Source: Stenotrophomonas pavanii
GTDB taxonomy: Bacteria > Pseudomonadota > Gammaproteobacteria > Xanthomonadales > Xanthomonadaceae
DNA length: 64,000 nucleotides
Direction: 5' to 3'
NCBI RefSeq assembly: GCF_900101175.1
Contig: NZ_FNFQ01000003.1
Span: forward strand, 461,754-525,753
Shown piece after piece: positions 55,027 to 64,000 of this stretch. A model generated the notes under the pieces. It did not search any database. It saw only the letters and a program-made list of their open reading frames with translations, and was not told the DNA's origin. A program made the position numbers and the translations under genes. The number at the start of each line of letters is the position of its first letter. Position 1 is the first letter of the stretch.

Positions 55027-55687
55027 GGGTGTTGCGGCAGGGCTTGCAGCCCTGCACCTGCGGACGCAACGGCAACGGCAACGGCCGAAGCAACGGCAAC
55101 AGCACTCATTCCGTGGGATGGCGGGGCGGTGTCGGAGTGCGGGGACGCTGCAAGTACGTCCCTGTAAGCTTGGCAGCCGCATCCATGCGGCTGACACCCC
55201 GCACTCCGACACCGCCCCACCTTTGACAGATTCCCGCGGCTGTTGGTAGGTGTCGACCTTGGTCGACACGGTAGATCCACGCCATGCGTGGATGCTTTGG
55301 GATTCCAATTCGAAATATTCGATTCCGATGGAGATTCATCCACGCACGGCGTGGATCTACTGCAGATCGCGGGAATCTGTCGAAGGCGGAGTGGGTCAGG
55401 TTGCGGGAGTGTCCGCGGCATGGATGCCGCGGCCAAGCCCCCATGGATGGGTTTACGGCGTGTCCTGCCTGCCCACACCGCCCCGCCATCCCACGGAATG
55501 CCCGCTTCTGCTGTTGCTGTTGCTGTTGCTGTTGCCGGCCAGCGGCCGGCACTACCGCAGGTGCAGGGCTGCACGCCCTGCCGATCAACACCCTGCTTAC
55601 GAACGACTGACACGGCGCTCATGCGCCATGCGCGACTCTGCCCGTTGGTGTGTTCACGCAGAGGTGGCAAGGGTGCATTGGGAGCGC
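55027..55687. repeat. Non-coding repeat island: two head-to-head composite modules
   Basis: No gene. A plus-oriented module (about 55030-55232) has the GGCAGGGC palindrome, a CAACGG/CAACAG microsatellite and a palindrome with 22-bp perfect arms (55120-55221). A centre with SMAG elements of two classes follows (GTAG 55246 and 55271, CTAC 55357-55360). A minus-oriented module (about 55372-55590) has the ~100-bp palindrome (55384-55487), CTGTTG microsatellite (55507-55535), SMAG (55533-55555) and GGCAGGGC palindrome. The last ~100 bases lead into the channel gene. Confidence 0.88.
55246..55360. repeat. SMAG elements in the centre of the 55-kb repeat island
   Basis: GTAGGTGTCGACC...GTCGACAC (55246-55269), GTAGATCCACGCCATGCGTG (from 55271) and an inverted GATCCACGC-type copy ending CTAC at 55360. 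Confidence 0.85.
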
Positions 55688-56815
55688 ATGCAGGCCTATG
55701 CATGGCCGTTGGGTCTGGCGGTGCTGGTGGGTGGCATCGGCGCCTGGCTGATCCTGTGGATCTATCATCGGCTGAAAGGGCGTGATCGGCGGCGCGCGCG
55801 CATCGGTCGCGTGCTTGGATTGCCGATGGCCACCGCATGGCCGCTGTTGCTGTTGATCCCTGCATTGCAGGCCACCCCGCTGCAGGATCCCGTTCTGGGC
55901 AACCTGCAACGGGTGCTGCATATCGCGCTGACCGCGTGCTTCATCTGGCTGCTGGTGCGGGCGGTGGCGGCGGGCGAACGGGCCATCCTGCGCAGCCATC
56001 CCATCGATGTCTCCGACAACCTGGAAGCGCGCCGCATCCAGACCCAGACCCGGGTACTCAGCCGCGTGCTGATGGGCGGCATCATCGTGCTGGGCGCATC
56101 GCTGGTGCTGCTGACGTTCCCGATGGTGCAGAAGATCGGCACCGCATTGCTGGCCTCGGCGGGGCTGATCGGGCTGGTTGCGGGCATCGCCGCCAAGCCG
56201 GTGTTCGGCAACCTGATCGCCGGCCTGCAGATCGCAGTGACGCAGCCGATCCGGCTGGATGACGTGGTGATCGTCGAGGGCGAGTGGGGCCGCATCGAGG
56301 AGATCGGCAGCAGCTATGTCGTGGTGCGCATCTGGGATGAGCGGCGGATGGTGGTGCCGCTGACCTGGTTCATCGAGAACCCGTTCCAGAACTGGACGCG
56401 GCGCAGCGCCGACCTGCTCGGCACCGCGTTCCTGTGGCTGGACTATCGTGCCCCGGTGGCAGCGATCCGTGCAGAGCTGGAGCGCATCTGCCGCGGTGAA
56501 GCGCTGTGGGACGGCCGGGTCTGCGTGACCCAGGTGACCGAGACCAGCGAGCGTGCGATCCAGGTCCGCCTGCTGGTCAGCGCGCGCAGCTCCGGCGATG
56601 CCTTCGACCTGCGCTGCCTGGTCCGCGAACGCATGCTCGATTTCCTCGCGCGCGAGCATCCGCAGTCGCTGCCGCAGGTGCGTGCGCGGCTGCAGCACGA
56701 GGACGAGCAGGACATGCCGCGGGCGCCACGCGCGCGTACCGCCGATGTGCGTTCGCCGGGTGCTGAAGATGGTGAGGCGGCGATCGTGCCGGTAGAGCTG
56801 GAGCCCGAACGGTAG
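55688..56815 (+). CDS. MscS-family mechanosensitive channel
   Basis: 375 residues. About four N-terminal membrane helices, then the pore helix region LLASAGLIGLVAGIAAKPVFGNLIAGLQIAVTQPIRLDDVV, followed by EGEWGRIEEIGSSYVVVRIWDERRMVVPLTWFIENPFQNWTR (in parts), which is the MscS beta domain. It likely opens on membrane tension and releases solutes in osmotic downshift. The start MQAYAWPLG is preceded by GGGAG; MRDSARW at 55628 is an alternative. The TAG stop is made by the GTAG head of a SMAG element (56812-56815), so the last residues are ELEPER. Confidence 0.9.
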   Translation: MQAYAWPLGLAVLVGGIGAWLILWIYHRLKGRDRRRARIGRVLGLPMATAWPLLLLIPALQATPLQDPVLGNLQRVLHIALTACFIWLLVRAVAAGERAILRSHPIDVSDNLEARRIQTQTRVLSRVLMGGIIVLGASLVLLTFPMVQKIGTALLASAGLIGLVAGIAAKPVFGNLIAGLQIAVTQPIRLDDVVIVEGEWGRIEEIGSSYVVVRIWDERRMVVPLTWFIENPFQNWTRRSADLLGTAFLWLDYRAPVAAIRAELERICRGEALWDGRVCVTQVTETSERAIQVRLLVSARSSGDAFDLRCLVRERMLDFLAREHPQSLPQVRARLQHEDEQDMPRAPRARTADVRSPGAEDGEAAIVPVELEPER

Positions 56816-56867
56816 CGCCGGTCGCTGGCCGGCGAGCGTGGTTCTGCCGGCCAGCGGCCGGCACTAC
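56812..56867. repeat. Inverted pair of SMAG elements between converging genes
   Basis: GTAGCGCCGGTCGCTGGCCG at the left and the reverse type ending GGCCGGCACTAC at the right. It lies between the channel gene and the amidase and contains the channel gene stop codon. It may serve as a two-way terminator. Confidence 0.92.
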
Positions 56868-56898
56868 CGGAAGCAGGATGTCGCGGCGTCACCGGAGC

Positions 56899-58521
56899 TC
56901 ACGGCTCGCCGGCGTCGATCAGCGCATCGGTATCGAAGTGCGGAGGACGCCGCGCGCGGGTGCGCTGTTCGTAGGCGTAGGCCATTTCGATCAGCTTCGG
57001 CTCGCTCCAGGCCGTGCCCATGAACAGCAGGCCCACCGGCAGGCCGTTGATCTGGCCCATCGGCACGCTGAGGGTGGGATAGCCGGCCACGGCGGCGGCG
57101 CTGTAGCTTTCGCCGGGAAAGTCGTCGCCTTCGCTGCGGATCGGCCACGCCACGCCGGTGGTGGGTGCCACCAGCGCGTCCAGCCGGTGGGCGGCAAGGG
57201 CCGCATCGATGCCTTCGGGGCCGGCCAGCCGGCGGGCATCGCTGCGTGCGCGGATGTAGGCGGGGTCAGCCAGGCCAGCGGTAGCCTCGGCTTCCACCAG
57301 CAGTTCCTGGCCGAACAGGCCCAGTTCCTGCTTGCTGTGCGCCTGGTTGAAGGCGATCAGGTCGGCCACGCTGCGCACGGGGGCATGGTGGGCGCTGAAG
57401 TAGCGCTCCAGCCCGGCCTTGAACTCGTACAGCAGCAGCGTGCGCTCGGCCTCGGCCCAGGCGCCCTGGTTGGGCAGCGTCACCGGCACCACGACCGCAC
57501 CCGCGCGGCGCAGCTCGGTGGTGGCCTGTTCGATCAGCGGTGGCATGCCGCGGTACGTCAGCAGCGGTGTCTGCAGCAGGCCGATGCGCTTGCCGCGCAG
57601 GCCCTGTGGATCCAGCCGCGCGGTGTAGTCGTAGACCGCGCGGCCGGGCATGGTCGCCGTGGCCGGGTCGGCATCATCGCGGCCGGCGATCGCGGTCAGC
57701 ACAGCGGCGGCGTCGGCGACGCTGCGTGTCATCGGCCCGGCGGTGTCCTGGCTGAACGAAATCGGGATGATGCCGTCACGACTGACCAGGCCGACGGTCG
57801 GCTTGAGCCCGACGATGCCGTTGATCGCTGCCGGGCAGACGATACTGCCGTCGGTTTCGGTGCCGATCGCCACGCTGGCCAGGTTGGCCGCGACTGCCAC
57901 CGCGCTGCCGCTGCTGGAGCCACAGGGCGAGTGGCTCAGGCGATAGGGGTTGCGGGTCTGGCCGCCGCGCGCGCTCCAGCCGGAAATCGAATCATTGCCG
58001 CGGAAATTGGCCCATTCGCTGAGATTGGTCTTGCCCAGCACCACCGCACCGGCGTCGCGCAGCCGCCGTACCAGGTACGCGTCGTCCGGGCGGAAGCCCT
58101 GCAGGGCCAGCGAGCCGGCGCTGGTGGCCATGGGCGCGGCGTTGATGTTGTCCTTCAGCAGCACCGGGATCCCGTGCAGCGGGCCGCGCAGGCGTCCCGC
58201 ACGGCGCTCGCGGTCGCGTTCGGCGGCGTCCTTCAGGGCATCGGGGTTGAGCTCGATCACCGCGCGCAGGCGGGGTCCGGCGCGATCCAGGGAGGCGATC
58301 CGCTGCAGGTAGGCCTGGACCAGGGTGGCGCTGTCCAGCTCGCCGGCGGTCATCTGCGCCTGCAGGTCGGCGACATCGGTTTCAGCGTAGGGGAACGGCA
58401 CGTTGCGGCTCGCGGGTTCGGCCGCATGCGCGCTGGACGCGGCCGGGCTGCAGCCAGCCGAAAGCAGCGCAGGCAGCGCGGCAAGCAGGCAGGTCAGCAG
58501 AGGCGGCAAGGACGGGCGCAT
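56899..58521 (-). CDS. Amidase (signature family) lipoprotein
   Basis: 540 residues. Lipobox LSAGC (Cys24) predicts a membrane-anchored protein outside the cytoplasm. The amidase-signature triad is visible: Lys123 in IPVLLKDNI, cis-Ser in [11 protein letters not shown] (Ser202-204) and nucleophile Ser226 in [11 protein letters not shown]. It hydrolyses an amide bond; substrate unknown, with peptide amides possible for similar exported enzymes. The start [16 protein letters not shown] at 58521 gives a clean signal peptide. Confidence 0.92.
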   Translation of the reverse strand: MRPSLPPLLTCLLAALPALLSAGCSPAASSAHAAEPASRNVPFPYAETDVADLQAQMTAGELDSATLVQAYLQRIASLDRAGPRLRAVIELNPDALKDAAERDRERRAGRLRGPLHGIPVLLKDNINAAPMATSAGSLALQGFRPDDAYLVRRLRDAGAVVLGKTNLSEWANFRGNDSISGWSARGGQTRNPYRLSHSPCGSSSGSAVAVAANLASVAIGTETDGSIVCPAAINGIVGLKPTVGLVSRDGIIPISFSQDTAGPMTRSVADAAAVLTAIAGRDDADPATATMPGRAVYDYTARLDPQGLRGKRIGLLQTPLLTYRGMPPLIEQATTELRRAGAVVVPVTLPNQGAWAEAERTLLLYEFKAGLERYFSAHHAPVRSVADLIAFNQAHSKQELGLFGQELLVEAEATAGLADPAYIRARSDARRLAGPEGIDAALAAHRLDALVAPTTGVAWPIRSEGDDFPGESYSAAAVAGYPTLSVPMGQINGLPVGLLFMGTAWSEPKLIEMAYAYEQRTRARRPPHFDTDALIDAGEP

Positions 58522-58562
58522 GGGGCGGCTTGGTCGGCTCCAATCCCCAGTGTAGCCGGTGC

Positions 58563-59030
58563 TCAGCGGTGGCGCTTGCGCAGGTCGCGGGCGAGGACGT
58601 AGACCACGATCAGGTTGATCGCCAGGATCGTCCACGATGGCCAGCCGGGATGGCGGATGATCGCGAAGATGTCGAAAGGCAGGTACAGGGAGGCGGTCAG
58701 GCAGCCCAGCCAGGAGGCCCAGGCCTTGGCCCGCCACAGGCCCCAGGCTTCGACCAGGTGCAGCAGGCCGTAGCCGATCATCCCCGCCGCGGCCAGATGG
58801 ACCGCGTCGGGGCTGATCATGTGCAGCAGCGAGGGCAGGGTGCCATGGTCCGGATCCAGGCTGAAACGCCGGATCAGGACCATGATGCCGTGCCGCAGCG
58901 GTTGCGGTCCGAGCACTTCCAGCCCGGTCGCGGCCAACAGCGCCAGCATCGCCTTGCTCGCTTCGAGCAGGGCGATGACGTGCAGACCCGGATGCCGGTG
59001 CGGATCCGGGTTGTAGCCGCTCGGGTTCAC
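58563..59030 (-). CDS. DUF2127 membrane protein
   Basis: 155 residues with about four helices (ALLEASKAMLALLAATGL, AAAGMIGYGLLHLVEAWGLW, WASWLGCLTASLYLPFDIF, ILAINLIVVYVLARDLRKR). This matches the DUF2127 family by its LLEASKA start and LYLPFDIFAI segment. Function unknown. It starts 10 bases after the typA stop, so it is likely cotranscribed with typA. Confidence 0.85.
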   Translation of the reverse strand: MNPSGYNPDPHRHPGLHVIALLEASKAMLALLAATGLEVLGPQPLRHGIMVLIRRFSLDPDHGTLPSLLHMISPDAVHLAAAGMIGYGLLHLVEAWGLWRAKAWASWLGCLTASLYLPFDIFAIIRHPGWPSWTILAINLIVVYVLARDLRKRHR

Positions 59031-59040
59031 GGGTGCTGGC

Positions 59041-60888
59041 TCAGCCGCCGCGCGAAGCCTTCTTGCGGTCGCTTTCGGTCAGGAACTTCTTGCGCAGGCG
59101 GATCTCCTTCGGGGTGATCTCGACCAGCTCGTCGTCTTCGATGAAGTCCAGCGCCTGTTCCAGCGAGTACTTGATCGCCGGGGTCAGCTGGATCGCATCG
59201 TCCTTGCCCGAAGCGCGCATGTTGGTCAGCGGCTTGGTCTTGATCGCGTTGACGGTCAGGTCGTTGTCCTTGGAGTGGATGCCGACCAGCTGGCCTTCAT
59301 ACACGTTGTCGCCTTCGGCAGCGAAGAGCTTGCCGCGCTCCTGCAGCGGACCCAGCGAGTAGGCGGGGGTGACGCCCGGCGCATTGGCGATCATCACGCC
59401 GTTGATGCGCTTGGCGATCGCGCCCTGTTCCTTCGGACCGTAATGGTCGAACACGTGGAACAGCAGGCCCGAGCCCTGGGTCAGGGTCTTGAACTCGTTC
59501 TGGAAACCGATCAGGCCACGGGCCGGGATCTGGTACTCCAGGCGCACACGGCCCTTGCCGTCCGGCTCCATGTTCTTCAGCTGGCCCTTGCGGGTGCCGA
59601 GCTTTTCCATCACGCCGCCCTGGTGCACTTCCTCGATGTCGACCACCAGCTGCTCGATCGGCTCCATCATCTGGCCGTCGATTTCCTTGATGATCACTTC
59701 CGGGCGCGACACGGCCAGCTCATAACCTTCACGGCGCATGTTCTCGATCAGCACCGACAGGTGCAGTTCGCCGCGGCCGGAGACCAGGAACTTGTCGGCG
59801 TCTTCCAGCTGCTCCACCTTCAGGGCCACGTTGTGGACCTGTTCGCGGTCCAGGCGGTCCTTGATCTGGCGGCTGGTCAGGAACTTGCCACCGGACAGGT
59901 CCTTGTTGCCGGCGAACGGCGAGTTGTTGACCTGGAAGGTCATCGAGATGGTCGGCTCGTCGACGGTCAGCGCCGGCAGGGCTTCGGGGGTGTCCGGGTG
60001 GCACAGGGTGTCGGAGATGGTCAGCTCCGGAATGCCGGAGATGGCCACGATGTCACCGGCTTCGGCGGTGTCCTGCTCGATGCGCTCCAGTCCCAGGAAG
60101 CCCAGCACCTGGGCGACCTTGCCGTTGCGCTTCTTGCCTTCACGGTCGATGACGGCGACCTGCATGTTCTTCTTCAGGGTGCCGCGCTGGATGCGGCCGA
60201 TGCCGATCACGCCCACGAAGTTGTTGTAGTCCAGCTGGCTGATGCGCATCTGGAACGGGCCTTCCGGGTCCACTTCCGGACGCGGGGCGTGCTGCATGAT
60301 CGCTTCGTACAGCGGGGTCATGTCGCCGTCGCGCACGGTGTCTTCCAGGCCGGCGTAGCCGTTCAGGGCCGAGGCGTAGACGATCGGGAAGTCCAGCTGC
60401 TCATTGGTGGCGCCGAGCTTGTCGAACAGGTCGAAGACCTGGTCGATCACCCATTCCGGACGGGCGCCCGGACGGTCGATCTTGTTGACCACGACGATCG
60501 GCTTGAAGCCCATCGCGAAGGCCTTCTGGGTCACGAAGCGGGTCTGCGGCATCGGGCCGTCCATCGCATCGACCAGGATCAGCACGGTGTCGACCATCGA
60601 CAGCACGCGCTCGACCTCACCGCCGAAGTCGGCGTGGCCGGGGGTATCGACGATGTTGATCCGGTTCTTGATGCCGGTCTTCTTGTCTTCCCAGGTGATG
60701 GCCGTGTTCTTGGCCAGGATGGTGATGCCGCGTTCCTTTTCCTGGTCGTTGCTGTCCATCACGCGCTCGGCGAGGACGGTACGCTCGGACAGGGTGCCGG
60801 ACTGCTTCAGCAGCTGGTCGACCAGGGTGGTCTTGCCATGGTCGACGTGGGCGACGATGGCGATGTTGCGAAGATTTTCGATGGACAT
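59041..60888 (-). CDS. typA: Ribosome-associated GTPase TypA/BipA
   Basis: 615 residues. [19 protein letters not shown] (G1), [16 protein letters not shown] (G3) and [10 protein letters not shown] (G4), then EF-G-like domains III and V and the BipA C-terminal domain ([18 protein letters not shown], ending ASRGG). It assists ribosome assembly at low temperature and stress. [10 protein letters not shown] at 60888 is the conserved start. Confidence 0.97.
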   Translation of the reverse strand: MSIENLRNIAIVAHVDHGKTTLVDQLLKQSGTLSERTVLAERVMDSNDQEKERGITILAKNTAITWEDKKTGIKNRINIVDTPGHADFGGEVERVLSMVDTVLILVDAMDGPMPQTRFVTQKAFAMGFKPIVVVNKIDRPGARPEWVIDQVFDLFDKLGATNEQLDFPIVYASALNGYAGLEDTVRDGDMTPLYEAIMQHAPRPEVDPEGPFQMRISQLDYNNFVGVIGIGRIQRGTLKKNMQVAVIDREGKKRNGKVAQVLGFLGLERIEQDTAEAGDIVAISGIPELTISDTLCHPDTPEALPALTVDEPTISMTFQVNNSPFAGNKDLSGGKFLTSRQIKDRLDREQVHNVALKVEQLEDADKFLVSGRGELHLSVLIENMRREGYELAVSRPEVIIKEIDGQMMEPIEQLVVDIEEVHQGGVMEKLGTRKGQLKNMEPDGKGRVRLEYQIPARGLIGFQNEFKTLTQGSGLLFHVFDHYGPKEQGAIAKRINGVMIANAPGVTPAYSLGPLQERGKLFAAEGDNVYEGQLVGIHSKDNDLTVNAIKTKPLTNMRASGKDDAIQLTPAIKYSLEQALDFIEDDELVEITPKEIRLRKKFLTESDRKKASRGG

Positions 60889-60934
60889 ACGAAAGGGGGC
60901 CAGTCGGCGCCGGATTTGGAAAAAGAAGTCCAAC

Positions 60935-60940
60935 ATTATA
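60935..60940 (-). promoter_or_regulatory. -10 element of the typA promoter
   Basis: A perfect TATAAT on the minus strand (60940 to 60935), 47 bases before the typA start. The -35 region at normal spacing (TTCGCG) is weak. Confidence 0.6.
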
Positions 60941-61160
60941 CGTCGAACTTGACGATTCGCGAAAAGGTGGATTTCACGCCGGTCCCGGGCGCCATTCAGG
61001 TGGCTGTCCAGCGCCCCGGCCGAGGCTGCCAGGACGGCGGGCGGCGCTGCCCGTCCGGTGGCTGAAGCCGGCGTCTCCACCGATGGTCGAAGCCGCCGCC
61101 GCCACGAGGCAGGTGTAAACTAGGGGGCTAGACGCATTCCCCTTTGCATCAAGGATCTTC

Positions 61161-62757
<1,597 letters not shown>

Positions 62758-62812
62758 TGCAGGCGGTACCGGCTCCGGCCGGTACGTCTTCCATCGAGGT
62801 CGGTACCCAGAG

Positions 62813-62840
62813 AACGGGGAAGCTTCGGCTTCCCCGTTTG
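62813..62840 (+). terminator. Terminator of mdh
   Basis: AACGGGGAAGC/GCTTCCCCGTT (62813-62823 with 62828-62838) with a TTCG loop, then TGCGTC. Located 55 bases after mdh and 25 before the next gene. Confidence 0.85.
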
Positions 62841-62863
62841 CGTCTGGACGGATACGGAACGGC

Positions 62864-63478
62864 ATGATCCACCTGCACTACATCGACGACGCACTGCTGG
62901 TGGCCGAGAAGCCGGCCGGCCTGCTGTCCGTGCCCGGCCGCAGTGCCGAGAACCAGGACTGCGTGGTGGCGCGCCTGCAGGTGCTGTACCCGGATGCATT
63001 GACCGTGCATCGCCTGGATCAGGTGACGTCCGGCCTGCTGCTGCATGCGCGCGGCAAGGCGATGCAGGCAGCGCTGTCGATGCAGTTCGAGCAGCGCCAG
63101 GTCGGCAAGCGGTATGAAGCGATGGTGCAGGGGCTGCTCGAGGGTGATGCCGGCGCAGTGGACCTGCCGTTGATCGTGGACTGGCCGAACCGGCCGAAGC
63201 AGAGGGTCGATCACGAATGCGGGAAGCCGGCGCTGACACGCTGGCGCGTACTGGATCGCGATGCTGAGGCGCAGCGCACCCGCGTGGCGCTGGAGCCGGT
63301 CACCGGCCGCAGCCATCAGCTGCGCCTGCACATGGCCAGCCTCGGCCATCCCATCGTCGGTGACGTGCTGTACGGCGCCGCCCCGGCGCAACGCGTGCAC
63401 CTGCATGCGCGCAGCCTGCGGTTCATTCATCCGGTGACGGGCGAGGCGCTTGCGTTCGAGTCCGCGGCTCCGTTCTAG
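62864..63478 (+). CDS. rluA: RluA-family pseudouridine synthase
   Basis: 204 residues, the short form without S4 domain. Catalytic Asp52 in VHRLDQVTSGLLL, RYEAMVQG, and the end GRSHQLRLHMASLGHPIVGDVLYG. RluA modifies 23S rRNA U746 and tRNA U32 in E. coli; the short length and motif fit RluA more than RluC/D. It is the last housekeeping gene before the composite repeat. Confidence 0.93.
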   Translation: MIHLHYIDDALLVAEKPAGLLSVPGRSAENQDCVVARLQVLYPDALTVHRLDQVTSGLLLHARGKAMQAALSMQFEQRQVGKRYEAMVQGLLEGDAGAVDLPLIVDWPNRPKQRVDHECGKPALTRWRVLDRDAEAQRTRVALEPVTGRSHQLRLHMASLGHPIVGDVLYGAAPAQRVHLHARSLRFIHPVTGEALAFESAAPF

Positions 63479-63480
63479 GG

Positions 63481-63724
63481 GTTCGGCAGGGCTGCGCCCT
63501 GCACCCGCGGTAGTGCCGGCCGCTGGCCGGCAACCTCAGAAGCAACAGCCGAAGCAACAGCCGAAGCAACAGCGGGCATTCCGTGGGATGCGGGGCACTG
63601 TGGGTTTGCGGGGACGCCGTAAACCCATCCATGGGGGCTTGGTCGCGGCATCCGTGCCGCTCACACCCCGCAAACCCACAGTGCCCCGCCTTCGACAGTT
63701 GGCCGGCGGCCAGTAGCAACTGTC
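63481..63724. repeat. Composite intergenic module next to the IS110-type gene
   Basis: GGCAGGGC palindrome (63485-63503), SMAG (63510-63532), GAAGCAACAGCC microsatellite (63539-63573), a ~100-bp palindrome with 24-bp perfect arms (63590-63690) and a short inverted repeat GACAGTTG/CAACTGTC (63694-63701 with 63717-63724). The same module order occurs near 4.4-4.9 kb and 55 kb. No gene. Confidence 0.88.
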
Positions 63725-63727
63725 TTG

Positions 63728-64000
<273 letters not shown>

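Overview
The window is a high-G+C gammaproteobacterial chromosome segment. It almost certainly comes from Stenotrophomonas (maltophilia complex) or a very close Xanthomonadaceae relative. The evidence is the gene order (hemA-prfA divergent from TPR-lolB-ispE-tRNA-Gln-prs-rplY-pth-ychF; complete S10, spc and alpha operons), the many TonB-dependent receptors, and numerous short GTAG-headed palindromes of the SMAG type in the intergenic spaces. This assignment comes from pattern recognition, not from a search.

Layout. 1-8.5 kb: end of a secreted subtilase, a one-domain asparaginase, WrbA and a membrane partner, YihY, a TlpA-like lipoprotein, a PPK2 kinase, a TPR glycosyltransferase and RF1. 8.5-17 kb: hemA facing a housekeeping cluster (TPR lipoprotein-export neighbour, lolB, ispE, tRNA-Gln, prs, rplY, pth, ychF) interrupted by a six-unit 41-bp palindrome array. 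17-29 kb: a large autotransporter downstream of a four-gene signalling block (hybrid kinase, REC-EAL phosphodiesterase, hybrid kinase with HPt, RcsB-like regulator), all on the minus strand. The block resembles the PvrSR/RcsCB and Roc phosphorelays of Pseudomonas. 29-34.2 kb: a TonB receptor divergent from a cyanophycinase and an isoaspartyl peptidase, readable as a uptake-and-degradation unit for cyanophycin-type beta-Asp-Arg material. 34.2-50.6 kb: tRNA-Tyr, -Gly, -Thr, tuf, then S10, spc and alpha operons through rplQ. 50.6-64 kb: dsbB, a second TonB receptor, class II DAHP synthase, an MscS-type channel, an amidase, DUF2127, typA, ppiB, mdh, an RluA pseudouridine synthase, and the 3' end of an IS110-type transposase cut by the window edge.

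Noncoding DNA is the most unusual part. There are (i) three in-register 103-bp repeats after ychF, each carrying three DnaA-box-like motifs; (ii) five related composite intergenic modules (two head-to-head pairs and one next to the IS110 gene), built from small palindromes, a CAACAG microsatellite and a ~100-bp palindrome whose arms differ between copies but usually still pair; (iii) three long hairpins of a GGGTCGGATCC family; (iv) hairpin-rich, unusually long spacers inside the ribosomal protein operons; and (v) two genes whose stop codon is supplied by the GTAG head of a SMAG palindrome.

The tuf locus is a hybrid. It has the tRNA array normally upstream of one tuf copy and the S10 operon normally downstream of the other, with no secE-to-fusA block between. 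That is either a real rearrangement or an assembly collapse at tuf.
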